Assembly: GCF_023276375.1 (NCBI RefSeq)
Contig: NZ_JALLPK010000001.1
Location: 2,294,001 to 2,358,000, forward strand
Length of the DNA stretch: 64,000 bases
From: Halocatena marina
GTDB taxonomy: Archaea > Halobacteriota > Halobacteria > Halobacteriales > Haloarculaceae
Direction: 5' to 3'
Shown here: piece after piece, positions 18,779-27,905 of the stretch
How the letters are laid out: the number at the start of each line of letters is the position of its first letter
How positions within the stretch are numbered: the first letter of the stretch is position 1
Translations under genes and position numbers: made by a program
Notes under the pieces: generated by a model
The model's database searches: none
Seen by the model: only the letters and a program-made list of their open reading frames with translations
What the model was told of the DNA's origin: nothing

Positions 18779-18945
18779 ACTCGCTCACTTGTTGTACGGG
18801 TAGTTAATTTGATTGTTCCTGTTTGTGCATTTCGTCCGACCATCGATAGTGAAAATTGAAAGTAGTGACAAATATTGCATAGATCCGTTATACAGAAGCT
18901 GTAGGTCGGATGGTCCGCTGTGGCTCGCTTTTGCAGGTTCGGCGG

Positions 18946-19980
18946 CTATTCGGTCGTCAGGCCTTCTGTTTCGACGCGCATGACAGCTTCACCATCAGGG
19001 AGATTTGGTGCGTCAACGAGCCGGACGACGCGTTTCGTGCCTTTGGAGTTGCGGAGATAGAGTCGAATGGTGGATTTGTGGCCGAGGATATTACCACCGA
19101 TGGGCTTTGTCGGGTCGCCGAAATACGAGTCAGGATTGCTTTGGACCTGATTCGTCACAAGGACTGCGGCGTTGTAGAGCACGGCAAGCCGCGAGAGGTC
19201 GTGGAGATGTCGGTTGAGCTTCTGCTGGCGTTGGGCAAGTGTGCCACGTCCGACGTATTCGGCACGAAAGTGGCCGGTGAGTGAGTCGACGCAGATCAGT
19301 CGAACCGGCCATTCGGTCTCTTCGTGTTCAGCTGCGATCTCACGCGCTTTCTCGACCAGTAACATCTGGTGATCCGAGTTGAATGCCTTGGCGACGTGTA
19401 TCTTGTCGAGCACTGCCTCGATGAGCAGATTCATCGCTGTCTCGTCGGTCGGATCGCCCGCAATGTCCCGTTGCTCCAGTAGGGCGGTGAGACGTTCCTC
19501 GGAGAGACCACGAACCATCTCCTCAATGCGTTCGGGGCGGAACGTGTCCTCGGAGTCGATGAAGACGGCCCGTCCGTCAAGGCCACCGTGCGCTTCAGGC
19601 AGTTGCGCGTTCACTGCGAGTTGGTGGGTCACCTGCGATTTTCCGACGCCGAATTCGCCGTACACTTCAGAAATCGACTGCGTTTCGATGCCACCCCCAA
19701 TGAGGTCGTCGACCTCCTCAACCAGCCAGCGGAGTGAGCCGATCTTCTCGCGGTGGTCGAGAATGCTCGTGCCGCTTTTGAACCCACCGACGTCAGCCGC
19801 CTCGCGCGCAGCGTTGATGATGGTTGCCGCTGTATTCTCGCCGATGTCTACTGTATTCGAGAGTTCGCTCGGGCTGGCGACCGCGATCCCCTGATACGAG
19901 TCAAAGCCCGACTCGATAAGTTTGTCAGCGGTCGCGGGACCGACACTCGGGAGACGCTCTAAGTCCGCGGTTGCTGCCAT
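18946..19980 (-). CDS. radA: DNA repair and recombination protein RadA
   Basis: Archaeal RecA/Rad51 recombinase, 344 residues. An N-terminal helix-hairpin-helix domain ([20 protein letters not shown]) precedes the ATPase core. Walker [10 protein letters not shown] spans residues 108-116, Walker B reads [11 protein letters not shown], and the loop [19 protein letters not shown] and [16 protein letters not shown] are the DNA-binding L2 region and ATP cap. It forms filaments on single-stranded DNA for strand exchange. Single gene, about 165 bp from dgcN; the region upstream is long and AT-rich. Confidence 0.97.
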   Translation of the reverse strand: MAATADLERLPSVGPATADKLIESGFDSYQGIAVASPSELSNTVDIGENTAATIINAAREAADVGGFKSGTSILDHREKIGSLRWLVEEVDDLIGGGIETQSISEVYGEFGVGKSQVTHQLAVNAQLPEAHGGLDGRAVFIDSEDTFRPERIEEMVRGLSEERLTALLEQRDIAGDPTDETAMNLLIEAVLDKIHVAKAFNSDHQMLLVEKAREIAAEHEETEWPVRLICVDSLTGHFRAEYVGRGTLAQRQQKLNRHLHDLSRLAVLYNAAVLVTNQVQSNPDSYFGDPTKPIGGNILGHKSTIRLYLRNSKGTKRVVRLVDAPNLPDGEAVMRVETEGLTTE

Positions 19981-20347
19981 GCACTGAGAAAGGTTCTACA
20001 AGAAGATAAGCCAGCGTCAATAGCACCGTGAAAGTGATATCGGCCAGAATGAAATGGCCGAAAACGGAGCCTAAATCCATTATGAGCGGTGTTGAGATCA
20101 CTTTCAGTGGGTTGCTTACTGTCGCTTTTATCTGTCCTTCAATATATATTATATTTATATTTTAGTATAGAGAATTCACCTGTGTTCTCACAGACGGGAG
20201 CGTTCCGAGGACGAATCCTATGGCACTTGAATCAGCACGCAATCGGATCGGGAAACGACAGCCGCCGTGGATGATCCGTCTCACGACTGTCTCGGCTCTA
20301 CTACAGACTTCCACAGTGACCGACACCTGCACTCGACGACAACGGCT
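19981..20347. other. Intergenic region between divergent radA and hisH
   Basis: 367 bp. Positions 20141-20170 are almost pure A/T (several TATA-like hexamers), a good candidate promoter or easily melted element upstream of hisH, though about 180 bp from its start. No ORF with protein-like composition and no RNA gene was recognised. The hisH frame is open back to 20267 but that part lacks homology. Confidence 0.5.
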
Positions 20348-21076
20348 ATGTGTGGCACGGTCGATGGTTTCGGTGTGAATGTCACGATCATCGACTACGG
20401 CGTTGGAAACCTCCGAAGTCTCCAGCGCGGACTCGAACGCGCCGGTGCCGTGGTTTCGGTGTCCGACGATCCTGCGGTGATTTCGGACGCCGAATCTCTC
20501 GTTCTGCCCGGTGTTGGAGCCTTCGAAGAGTGTATGCGCAACTCCGAACCGTTTCACGACGTTCTCATCGAGAAGGCTGCCGATACGCCAATTCTCGGTA
20601 TCTGCGTCGGGCTTCAGCTCATGTTCACCGAGAGTACGGAAGGCGCACCTGAGGGCGAGGTCGTGGAGGGTCTCGATCTTCTCGACGGGCGCGTCGAGCG
20701 CCTCCCCGATTCGGTGAACGTTCCGCACATGGGTTGGAACGAACTCACGGCCAAGCGTGAACACCCGCTTGTAGGAGGGATCACAGACAACGTGGCCACA
20801 GCGACATCACAAACAGACGGAGCTGTCGATTCCGTCGATGACCCGTACGTCTACTTTGTCCACTCGTACTGCGCTGCGGTGAGTAAACAGACAGTTGCGT
20901 CGTGCGAGTACGGCCGTAAGTTTACTGCCGTCGCTGCGAACGAGGCAGGCAACGTCATGGGAACACAGTTCCACCCTGAAAAGTCGGGGGAAGCGGGACT
21001 CCGCATCCTCCAAAACTTCGTTACCTACGCTCGAAGCACCACCAATGGCGGTCAACGATTACCAACTGAGCATTGA
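20348..21076 (+). CDS. hisH: Imidazole glycerol phosphate synthase subunit HisH
   Basis: Class I glutaminase that feeds ammonia to HisF in histidine synthesis. 242 residues. Seen: VTIIDYGVGNLRSLQRGLER, LPGVGAFEECM, nucleophile elbow GICVGLQLMF, HMGWNEL, YFVHSYCA and the catalytic GTQFHPEKSG. The start at 20348 adds nine residues before the usual VTIIDYG start; the ATG is the nearest plausible codon. No other his gene is nearby, as is usual for the scattered haloarchaeal histidine genes. Confidence 0.93.
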   Translation: MCGTVDGFGVNVTIIDYGVGNLRSLQRGLERAGAVVSVSDDPAVISDAESLVLPGVGAFEECMRNSEPFHDVLIEKAADTPILGICVGLQLMFTESTEGAPEGEVVEGLDLLDGRVERLPDSVNVPHMGWNELTAKREHPLVGGITDNVATATSQTDGAVDSVDDPYVYFVHSYCAAVSKQTVASCEYGRKFTAVAANEAGNVMGTQFHPEKSGEAGLRILQNFVTYARSTTNGGQRLPTEH

Positions 21077-21217
21077 TAGACGGTAAGAATACGCCAATAC
21101 TATCGATGACCCTGTAAGATCGGTCTGTTTGTACGATTAGTATCGATCCCGAGTTCTATTTAGTACATAGCAATTTTGGACAGCAACATTTAATGTTCAA
21201 GAACCAATTTATTTTGT

Positions 21218-21430
21218 ATGCCAAACAATCCCACCACATTCACGGATGACGATGGAGAGAGCGTGACGGTTATGTTCTACGAAGGTGGGGAATTCCAAGA
21301 ACTTTTCCACGGCTCGGTCGACGAGCTATCGGACCGAATGGAACAACAGATAGCCACCGATCAACTCGGTTCACAGTCAGAGAGTAAGCTCGTGGTTTCG
21401 GGGCGAGATCGACAGTCATCCAACCAATAG
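21218..21430 (+). CDS. Small acidic protein of unknown function
   Basis: 70 residues, acidic, no cysteine pairs or membrane helix. The central part, ESVTVMFYEGGEFQELFHGS, looks like a compact beta sheet. The composition is typical of a real haloarchaeal protein. No family was recognised. It follows hisH on the same strand with an AT-rich gap that may carry its own promoter. Confidence 0.55.
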   Translation: MPNNPTTFTDDDGESVTVMFYEGGEFQELFHGSVDELSDRMEQQIATDQLGSQSESKLVVSGRDRQSSNQ

Positions 21431-21459
21431 GAGACGGATACGACGGATCGTCCGAGCAA

Positions 21460-21499
21460 GACACAGAGACACCGAGACACAGAGACACAGAGACATAGA
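21460..21499. repeat. Five tandem copies of an 8-bp unit
   Basis: GACACAGA-type octamers occur five times in a row (units 1, 3 and 4 identical, units 2 and 5 with one change). The array lies between two convergent genes, outside coding sequence. Probably a simple slippage repeat. Confidence 0.85.
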
Positions 21500-21574
21500 A
21501 CGATTAGTGATGGCTGTATGAGCGAATCAGCCAGACAGCTACCACACTCTGTCTCCACCAGTTCCAATGTCAGT

Positions 21575-21919
21575 CTAAATGCCCGCCGCAGCACCCATCT
21601 GCACGAGTTGGGCAGCATGATCAGCTTTCGCTAGCAGGACTTCGCGCAGGTTCGGCGGGGCTCGCAGACGCTCTTCGAGCATGGACTGTGGAACGGCCAG
21701 CGTTCGGTCAGGAATTCCGGATTCACCATGAACTGCGAGATGGCGAGTCCCGAGTTTCATGACGAGTGGATTATCGAGTCGTTCGACCCCAACACCAGAG
21801 GTATAGAGCTGCTCATTGACTTCCTCGTGCTGGTCGCGACGCATCACCGGACGGTCACCGTCGTACGGCTCGACGTACAGTCGACCGAAGTAGTACGCCC
21901 GAGAAAATGGTTCGAACAT
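21575..21919 (-). CDS. Haloarchaeal conserved protein, DUF5802-like
   Basis: 114 residues from the ATG at 21919: MFEPFSRAYYFGRLYVEPYD, followed by VMRRDQHEEVNEQLYTSGVGVER and LVMKLGTRHLAVHGESGIP. This arrangement is that of the haloarchaeal DUF5802 family of unknown function. No catalytic motif or membrane segment is seen. Single gene with its own AT-rich upstream region. Confidence 0.75.
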   Translation of the reverse strand: MFEPFSRAYYFGRLYVEPYDGDRPVMRRDQHEEVNEQLYTSGVGVERLDNPLVMKLGTRHLAVHGESGIPDRTLAVPQSMLEERLRAPPNLREVLLAKADHAAQLVQMGAAAGI

Positions 21920-22051
21920 TCTTTCCACAGTAATATGTTAGTTATTCTCATTCATAAGTATTTGGCAGTACACTTATACAGACGCACAATCAGATAAGAC
22001 TCTGACAAAGGAGTCGACATCACTTTATTCAAAGAGCATCAGAAAGAGGAC

Positions 22052-22735
22052 ATGATACCGGAGCGATGGGCACAGTATTATCTCGGAAATCCCCCTAGTC
22101 TTGTCTGGTTGCTGTTTGCCAACATCGTTGGCGTACTCGTCGGCGTTCGGTATTACGTCGAAACGATGCCTACCGTATCCACATTCGCGTGGCCGCTCTA
22201 TGCCGACTCACCAACTGCCGTTTTTCTCGCTCTCTTGTCACTGACGACCCTCCTACCGAATCTCGGCTATCGGCTCCGAGACACACCGATGAATCTACCA
22301 CTAGCGTATCTACACACGCTGGCGTTCGTTTGGCTCGTCAAGTATGGGCTCTGGACAGCCCTCGTCCTTAACCTTCAGTTTTCGGCGTACTATCCCGAAC
22401 TCTGGGCGTACTTCGGCATTCTCATCACACATCTCCTCTTTGTCGGCGAAGCCTATCTCATCCCAAACTATGGAAAGACAACTCGGGGAGCACTCGTAGT
22501 TTCGCTGGTATTGTTACTCTTCAATGATTTTGTCGACTACTGGATTGGTGATTTTTTCGGATGTGTATTACTCAATTCAAACGGACTAGTCGGAAATGCT
22601 CTTGGTCGGTGTGATCTCTACCCACCCCTCCGTGTCGATCCCGGTGTTGTTTTGCCACTCCTAACTGTAGCGCTGTCAGTGCTTTCAGTCGCACTCGCAG
22701 CGCACTCATTTGACCGATTCAAACGGACTGTTTAG
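22052..22735 (+). CDS. DUF1405 polytopic membrane protein
   Basis: 227 residues with about six hydrophobic segments. NPPSLVWLLFANIVGVLVGV at the start, YADSPTAVFLALLSL, and LAYLHTLAFVWLVKYGLWT match DUF1405, a membrane family found in archaea and Bacillus (YpjA-like) whose function is unknown. The charged loop SFDRFKRTV ends the protein inside the cell by the positive-inside rule. It stands alone on the + strand. Confidence 0.85.
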   Translation: MIPERWAQYYLGNPPSLVWLLFANIVGVLVGVRYYVETMPTVSTFAWPLYADSPTAVFLALLSLTTLLPNLGYRLRDTPMNLPLAYLHTLAFVWLVKYGLWTALVLNLQFSAYYPELWAYFGILITHLLFVGEAYLIPNYGKTTRGALVVSLVLLLFNDFVDYWIGDFFGCVLLNSNGLVGNALGRCDLYPPLRVDPGVVLPLLTVALSVLSVALAAHSFDRFKRTV

Positions 22736-22827
22736 GCAAATTTAGCTAGCTATCTTCGACCGTTTATTCCGTGAACGGTGCGAACGGACGACTGTCCTTT
22801 TAAGTGTGGACGGAGACGAACAATCTA

Positions 22828-23835
22828 ATGGATCGTCGCCTCACCGTCATCATATTGGTGATTGCCGTAGTAGCGACTACTGGAGCGACGCTGAGCACGG
22901 CGACAAGTAGCCAAACACAGCCGGAAAATGACAATTCTTCAATGGGAACGGCTGTCTCGTCGTTCATGCAGGTCAGCGTAGTGGAAGCCGATAGCACCGT
23001 CGAGCGAGAGATGTGGAGGACAGCGTTCGAAAATGCCGACAACAAATCAGAACGGTCCGCACTGCTCGAACAACGCTCGAACCGGCTTTCACAGGAACTC
23101 TCATCGATTCGCAATCAGCGTAGCCAGCTCAATGGCGGGGAGAACGGCGTTGGTCAGGCCCGTAACGCTGCTCTTAGTGCTCGATTGAGTGAACTCCGTA
23201 AATCTATCAGTAATGCGAGCCGGACTGCAAACAAATCGAATGTGCGTTCTTCGAAGCTCTCGACACTTCGAAAGGAGGCGTGCACTGTTAACGTATCAAA
23301 CGCATCCACAACCGTCGATGTCTCTCCGGGCGGTAGTTCGGAACTAAATTGTCCACCAGGACTGTCCAACGGAAATGGTACCGCTGGAAACAACACGACG
23401 GAAACGCCCACCAACGGAAGTGGGAACGGCACCGTCGGAAACAACACGACGGAAACGCCCACTAACGGAAGCGAAAACGGAACTGTCGGAAACAACACAA
23501 CGGAAACGCCCACTAACGGAAGCGGAAACGGAACTGTCGGAAACAACACGACGGAAACGCCTGGAACGGAGACACCACAGGATCCCAACAATCAGACAGA
23601 AACGCCAACAGAGGATCCAACAGGAACGGAGACACCACAAGAGACCGAGACACCGCCAGCCGGGACAGACACGCCAACGGCAGCACCCACGATTACAGAT
23701 AATAATACGAGTTCGATAGACACACCGATTCGGATCACAACGACAGCAGAGAATAGCGGTATCAGTCTGTTGAACGTCGATTCACGTAAGACACACATGG
23801 CGAATCAGAGACCGAGACTCCAACGAAACCACTAG
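22828..23835 (+). CDS. Secreted sequon-rich repeat protein
   Basis: 335 residues. N-terminal signal segment MDRRLTVIILVIAVVATTGA, then a helical, coiled-coil-like domain rich in Gln/Arg/Ser (about residues 70-155), a short C-NVSNASTTVDV-C loop, and a low-complexity tail of 17-residue repeats with NNTTETPTNGSGNGTV pattern, then TETP-rich linker. The tail carries many N-x-S/T sequons, so it should be heavily N-glycosylated. No C-terminal membrane anchor or PGF-CTERM signal is seen, so anchoring is unclear. Function unknown; perhaps a cell-surface stalk. Confidence 0.75.
   Translation: MDRRLTVIILVIAVVATTGATLSTATSSQTQPENDNSSMGTAVSSFMQVSVVEADSTVEREMWRTAFENADNKSERSALLEQRSNRLSQELSSIRNQRSQLNGGENGVGQARNAALSARLSELRKSISNASRTANKSNVRSSKLSTLRKEACTVNVSNASTTVDVSPGGSSELNCPPGLSNGNGTAGNNTTETPTNGSGNGTVGNNTTETPTNGSENGTVGNNTTETPTNGSGNGTVGNNTTETPGTETPQDPNNQTETPTEDPTGTETPQETETPPAGTDTPTAAPTITDNNTSSIDTPIRITTTAENSGISLLNVDSRKTHMANQRPRLQRNH
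23386..23562. repeat. 51-bp in-frame tandem repeat
   Basis: A GGAAACAACAC-started unit recurs at 23386, 23437, 23488 and 23539, exactly 51 bp apart; the last is partial. Units differ by a few, mostly synonymous or conservative, bases. Each encodes 17 residues with three or four N-glycosylation sequons. Confidence 0.92.
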
Positions 23836-23890
23836 CCGACGGTCGGTGAGAGCGTCACGGTTTTCACTACGTATCGCTTACCTCAGGTTA

Positions 23891-24571
23891 ATGGACTCCG
23901 CCGCGCTGCTCGACCTGTTGGGCAACGAGAATCGCCGGCGCATTCTCAGGCTTCTCGCGCGAAAGCCGTGCTATGTCACCGAAATCAGCGAATATCTCGG
24001 TGTCAGCCCAAAGGCCGTCATCGATCACCTGCGCAAGCTTGAGGAAGCCGGATTAGTCGAGTCTCGCGTCGACGACCAGCGAAGAAAATATTTCTCGATC
24101 GCCCGGAACCTCCGTCTCGAAGTAAATGTCTCTCCCTACGGATTCGGTACGAAAAGCGCCTATCCGGCCAGCCGAGGATTGGATATGACTCGGTGTCGAT
24201 ACCTCTCTATCGATATCGCCAACCCGGATCAAGCGGCCGAACTGGCCGAGCTCGCTCACGAACTGAAACGATTAGAAGATCTCTCTAGTGAGCTATCGCT
24301 AGCCCAACGGTGGGTTCAAGGGCGACTGACAGAAGTGATGGATGGTATTTCCCGCCGGATCCACGACGAACCGACGCTTGGAGCGCCGGAAGGCGATGAT
24401 GCTCGCTTCTACGCCGAAGTGTTGTCCGCGCTCGCCAACGGTGCAGACCATATCGAGCAGATCAGCCACAACGTTGATGCATCACCAGAACTCGTCGAAG
24501 ATGCGCTTCTCCATCTCGCTCAACACGGCGTCATCGAACGTGAGGACAGTCGCTGGCGCTTGGTCGAGTGA
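23891..24571 (+). CDS. ArsR-family winged-helix transcriptional regulator
   Basis: 226 residues from the ATG at 23891. The N-terminal 80 residues are a classic ArsR wHTH: LLDLLGNENRRRILRLLARK, ITEISEYLGVSPKAVIDHLR-type recognition helix and the wing ESRVDDQRRKYFSI. The C-terminal half is helical and ends in a second wHTH-like segment (SPELVEDALLHLAQHGVIER). No metal-binding cysteine cluster is seen. The family is common in haloarchaea; its target is unknown. It follows the repeat protein by 55 bp, and the next gene converges. Confidence 0.85.
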   Translation: MDSAALLDLLGNENRRRILRLLARKPCYVTEISEYLGVSPKAVIDHLRKLEEAGLVESRVDDQRRKYFSIARNLRLEVNVSPYGFGTKSAYPASRGLDMTRCRYLSIDIANPDQAAELAELAHELKRLEDLSSELSLAQRWVQGRLTEVMDGISRRIHDEPTLGAPEGDDARFYAEVLSALANGADHIEQISHNVDASPELVEDALLHLAQHGVIEREDSRWRLVE

Positions 24572-24580
24572 TCATCAATC

Positions 24581-25033
24581 TCACTCAATCTCTTTTGTCA
24601 GTCCGCCTCGAAGATCTCGGCCGAAGTAGTAGCCGAGAAGCGCGACGACCGCACCGATTGCCGCTCCTGCACCGACGAATTCGATTCCGAAACGACCGAC
24701 TACGGCGAGCGTAAGATAGTTCGAAAGCATGCTCGCGCCTGAGGCTACTGCGCCTGCAAGACCGACTTCGAGATATCGCCGCTCGCTACTGAATCCTCCA
24801 AGCGCGAACGCGACACCGAAGACACCGATGAGACCGGTTGCGGGGATGATTGGGATGGCTCCAGCAATGAACAGCGCAATTGTGGTAAGGACGAGAGAAA
24901 CAAGAAAATACCGCGGAGAGAACATCTGGCGGGCGGTATCGACGGCGCGAGTGCGGCGGGACGCAGACTTCGTTTCGGGCTGAGTGGAGGTCTCCTCTTC
25001 TACCTCGCGGAGGAGTTCGTCGGTGCGACTCAT
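24581..25033 (-). CDS. Haloarchaeal membrane protein, unknown function
   Basis: 150 residues from the ATG at 25033 (MSRTDELLREVEEE). An acidic cytoplasmic N-terminus of about 45 residues is followed by three or four glycine-rich hydrophobic segments, the last ending in GYYFGRDLRGGLTKEIE. The glycine-rich helices recall DUF456-type proteins, but this is not certain. It is divergent from gatD, with about 170 bp between. Confidence 0.7.
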   Translation of the reverse strand: MSRTDELLREVEEETSTQPETKSASRRTRAVDTARQMFSPRYFLVSLVLTTIALFIAGAIPIIPATGLIGVFGVAFALGGFSSERRYLEVGLAGAVASGASMLSNYLTLAVVGRFGIEFVGAGAAIGAVVALLGYYFGRDLRGGLTKEIE

Positions 25034-25202
25034 GGACGAAGACACGAGTCGAAGATATATTTCCTTTGTCCCGAGTGCAGCGTCTCGGCCCATAGCGCAG
25101 TCGAATGGAAAGCGTTGGAGTGAGGAGTGGTATCGAAAAATGAATCCAAAACGAGAGAGCGAGGAACGATAGTATTGAGGTTATCGATCCCAGAGATGCA
25201 CT

Positions 25203-26447
25203 ATGGACTCAGGGGACCGCATTCGCGTCGAGCGTAGTGGTGAGCAGTACGAGGGAGTTTGTATGCCCTCGACAACGGAAGATCACGTCGTCTTGAAGCT
25301 CGATGGCGGGTACAACATCGGTATCGAGCGTGAAGAGAGCCACGTCGAAGTGCTCGATTCGGGCGTCTACGACATCGATAGCGAAGTTGATGGTGATGAA
25401 TCATCCGTCGTCGAGATCGATCCCGACCTCCCGACAATCTCGCTCATCTCTACGGGTGGAACCATCGCGTCGACCGTCGATTACCGGACCGGTGCAGTCA
25501 CGTCTCAGTTCGACGCTGAGGACGTATTGCGTGCAGTGCCGGATCTGGCTGGACGGGCCAACTATCGGGGACGGGTCGTTGCCAATATTCTGAGCGAGAA
25601 TATGACGCCCGAGATCTGGCAGGATCTTGCGTGGGCCGTCCACGATGAGATCGAGAACGGCGCGGACGGCGTCGTTGTCATGCACGGCACGGACACGATG
25701 CAGTACACTGCGTCTGCGCTTGCGTTCATGCTCGATACACCCGTTCCGATCGTTTTTACTGGCAGCCAGCGCTCTGCGGACCGACCATCCAGCGACAACG
25801 TGATGAACGCAGTCTGTGCGGTTGAGGCGGCCATGTCCGACTGCGCCGAGGTGTTGGTGTGTATGCACGCGACCGAGAATGATACGAGGTGTGCGCTTCA
25901 CCGAGGGACCCGTGTCCGGAAGGATCACACCTCGCGCCGGAATGCTTTCGAAACGATTGGAAACGAACCGCTTGGTGAGGTAGAGTATGCGACCGAGACC
26001 GTCACATTCCAGCAGCCGTACGACGAACGAGGATCGACCACGCTCGATATCGCTCCCGATCTCGAAACCGATGTCGAGTTGCTCAAGAGCACACCCGGTA
26101 TGGATGGAGCGTTTCTCGATCTCTGTGACGGAAAGGCAGGGATTGTCATCGAAGGAACAGGGCTCGGACACATCAATACAAAGTTCATCGATCACATTGC
26201 GCGACTGACCGACGACGGCACAGCGGTCGTGATGACGAGTCAGTGTCTCGATGGGCGGGTTTGCGATCGCGTCTACGATACGGGACGCGATCTACTCGAA
26301 GCGGGCGTTATCGAGGGTGAAACCATGCTCCCCGGTACCGCGATGGTGAAACTGATGTGGACACTCGCCAACCGCTCGTCCGTACGAGAAACGATGCAAA
26401 CATCGCTCGCAGGAGAGATAACCGAGCGATCAGTACCGTGGACGTGA
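25203..26447 (+). CDS. gatD: Glutamyl-tRNA(Gln) amidotransferase subunit D
   Basis: Asparaginase-like subunit that releases ammonia for GatE to turn Glu-tRNA(Gln) into Gln-tRNA(Gln), an archaeal route. 414 residues. After a small beta-barrel N-domain (residues 1-80) comes the asparaginase fold with ISTGGTIASTVDYRTGAV (first catalytic Thr) and VVMHGTDTMQYTAS (second Thr plus Asp), and TGSQRSADRPSSDNVMNA. All active-site elements are present. gatE is not in the window. The next gene overlaps the stop codon (GTGA). Confidence 0.95.
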   Translation: MDSGDRIRVERSGEQYEGVCMPSTTEDHVVLKLDGGYNIGIEREESHVEVLDSGVYDIDSEVDGDESSVVEIDPDLPTISLISTGGTIASTVDYRTGAVTSQFDAEDVLRAVPDLAGRANYRGRVVANILSENMTPEIWQDLAWAVHDEIENGADGVVVMHGTDTMQYTASALAFMLDTPVPIVFTGSQRSADRPSSDNVMNAVCAVEAAMSDCAEVLVCMHATENDTRCALHRGTRVRKDHTSRRNAFETIGNEPLGEVEYATETVTFQQPYDERGSTTLDIAPDLETDVELLKSTPGMDGAFLDLCDGKAGIVIEGTGLGHINTKFIDHIARLTDDGTAVVMTSQCLDGRVCDRVYDTGRDLLEAGVIEGETMLPGTAMVKLMWTLANRSSVRETMQTSLAGEITERSVPWT

Positions 26448-27433
26448 ACAGCGTGAGCAGCGTGAACCACCAACTAACCATTAGGCCGGTACGAGCAGAC
26501 GACTACGAACAAGTCGCGGCGTTTACTCGAAACACGTGGGAAGAGCGAGACAGCAGCGATTACATTCCACACGTCTTTCACGATTGGATCGCCGACGACG
26601 GCGGTCAAAAACGAACAGTTGTTGCCGACGCCGGTGAGGAGATCGCTGGTATCTGTCAGGCAGTCATGCTCTCATCACACGAGGCATGGGCGCAGGGAAT
26701 GCGCGTCAATCCGGCGTTTCGTGGACAAGGCGTGAGTTCCGCTCTCAACGAGGCGCTCTTTGTGTGGGCGAGCGAACAGGGCGCAACCGTCTGCCGGAAC
26801 ATGGTGTTCTCGTGGAACGCCGCCGGGCTCGGTGGATCACGCAGTGTTGGTTTCGAACCGATCACGGAGTTCCGGTGGGCGCATCCAACACCCGAACAAG
26901 ATCCAGATCAAGATCCAGAACCCGAAGCCAGTACTGTGACTGGCGCTCCTTTCGCTATCTCATCGGAATTGCGTGTCGAATCTGATCCTGCTGTGGCGTG
27001 GAGCTATTGGACGGACAGTGCTGCTCGTGAGCATCTCGGTGGGTTGGCGCTCGATTTGGACGAGTCGTGGGCTCTCTCTGAACTCACGAGAGCAAATCTC
27101 AGCCGTGCGGCGGACGAGACGTCTGTGTTCGCTGTCGTGGGGGATGAAGTGCGTGGAATGGCGTACCGAACCCGAACCTACGAACGAGAGAACGACGATG
27201 GAAAAACGGAGCTGTTTGCCGAGTACGGCGTCGGTGCGTGGGACGATCTTGCGGCTGCACGATCACTATTTGCTGCGATTAGCGCTGACGCTGCCGACGT
27301 GCAAGCCGACCGCACGCGTGTTCTCATCCCTGAGACAGTACAGTACGTCTCTGATGCAGCGTGGCTTCGGGCCGGAATCAGCGATGAGCCGGATTTCGTC
27401 CTCGGAGCCGATCTGAGCGCACATAGGTTCTGA
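26444..27433 (+). CDS. GNAT-family N-acetyltransferase, probably two-domain
   Basis: About 329 residues. The first half is a clear GNAT domain: LTIRPVRADDYEQVAAFTRN and the acetyl-CoA-binding loop RVNPAFRGQGVSSALNEALF. The second half (about residues 170-329) has spaced hydrophobic strands but a weaker pattern and may be a degenerate second GNAT domain. The GTG at 26444 overlaps the gatD TGA; GTG codons at 26453 and 26462 are alternatives. Co-translation with gatD is likely, but the acceptor is unknown. Confidence 0.82.
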   Translation: MNSVSSVNHQLTIRPVRADDYEQVAAFTRNTWEERDSSDYIPHVFHDWIADDGGQKRTVVADAGEEIAGICQAVMLSSHEAWAQGMRVNPAFRGQGVSSALNEALFVWASEQGATVCRNMVFSWNAAGLGGSRSVGFEPITEFRWAHPTPEQDPDQDPEPEASTVTGAPFAISSELRVESDPAVAWSYWTDSAAREHLGGLALDLDESWALSELTRANLSRAADETSVFAVVGDEVRGMAYRTRTYERENDDGKTELFAEYGVGAWDDLAAARSLFAAISADAADVQADRTRVLIPETVQYVSDAAWLRAGISDEPDFVLGADLSAHRF

Positions 27434-27506
27434 CTACCGTTCTCAGTCGCGTCACTTCACCAGTCAACTGTCAGGTTTTAACTCACCGGCCTCTGAACCT
27501 ACGGAC

Positions 27507-27890
27507 ATGGATGTCGAAGCGTTCTTCGAGGAGATGCCGTTTGCGAAACTGCTCGGTATTGAGGTGACGGAAACGAACGACGGACACGCAGAAGGATGGA
27601 TCGAGATGCGCGAGGACCTTTCGTGGAACCAAGATCGGGTTATGGCCCACGGTGGAGTGACGTTCACACTCGCTGACACTGTCGGTGGGGCCGCGCTCGT
27701 CTCTCTCGTTGACCAACCTGTCCCGACCATCGACATGCGAATCGATTACCTGAGCGCTGGCACTGGTGATCTCCACGCGGTGGCTGATGTCGTTCGATGC
27801 GGGAGCGATGTCGGCGTGGTCGATGTCGATGTCTACGCCGAAGACGACACACACCTCGCGGACGCACGAGGAGTGTACAAAACAGGATAA
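27507..27890 (+). CDS. PaaI-type hotdog thioesterase
   Basis: 127 residues, the normal length for a single hotdog domain. Motifs: FAKLLGIEVTETNDGHAEG, VMAHGGVTFTLADTVGGAA (the HGG turn and catalytic acid helix) and PTIDMRIDYLSAG. The family hydrolyses acyl-CoA thioesters, often aromatic ones. Another PaaI-type gene lies 2.4 kb downstream with different sequence. It converges on an LLM oxidoreductase gene. Confidence 0.88.
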   Translation: MDVEAFFEEMPFAKLLGIEVTETNDGHAEGWIEMREDLSWNQDRVMAHGGVTFTLADTVGGAALVSLVDQPVPTIDMRIDYLSAGTGDLHAVADVVRCGSDVGVVDVDVYAEDDTHLADARGVYKTG

Positions 27891-27905
27891 CGCCGTCTTC
27901 TTGTT

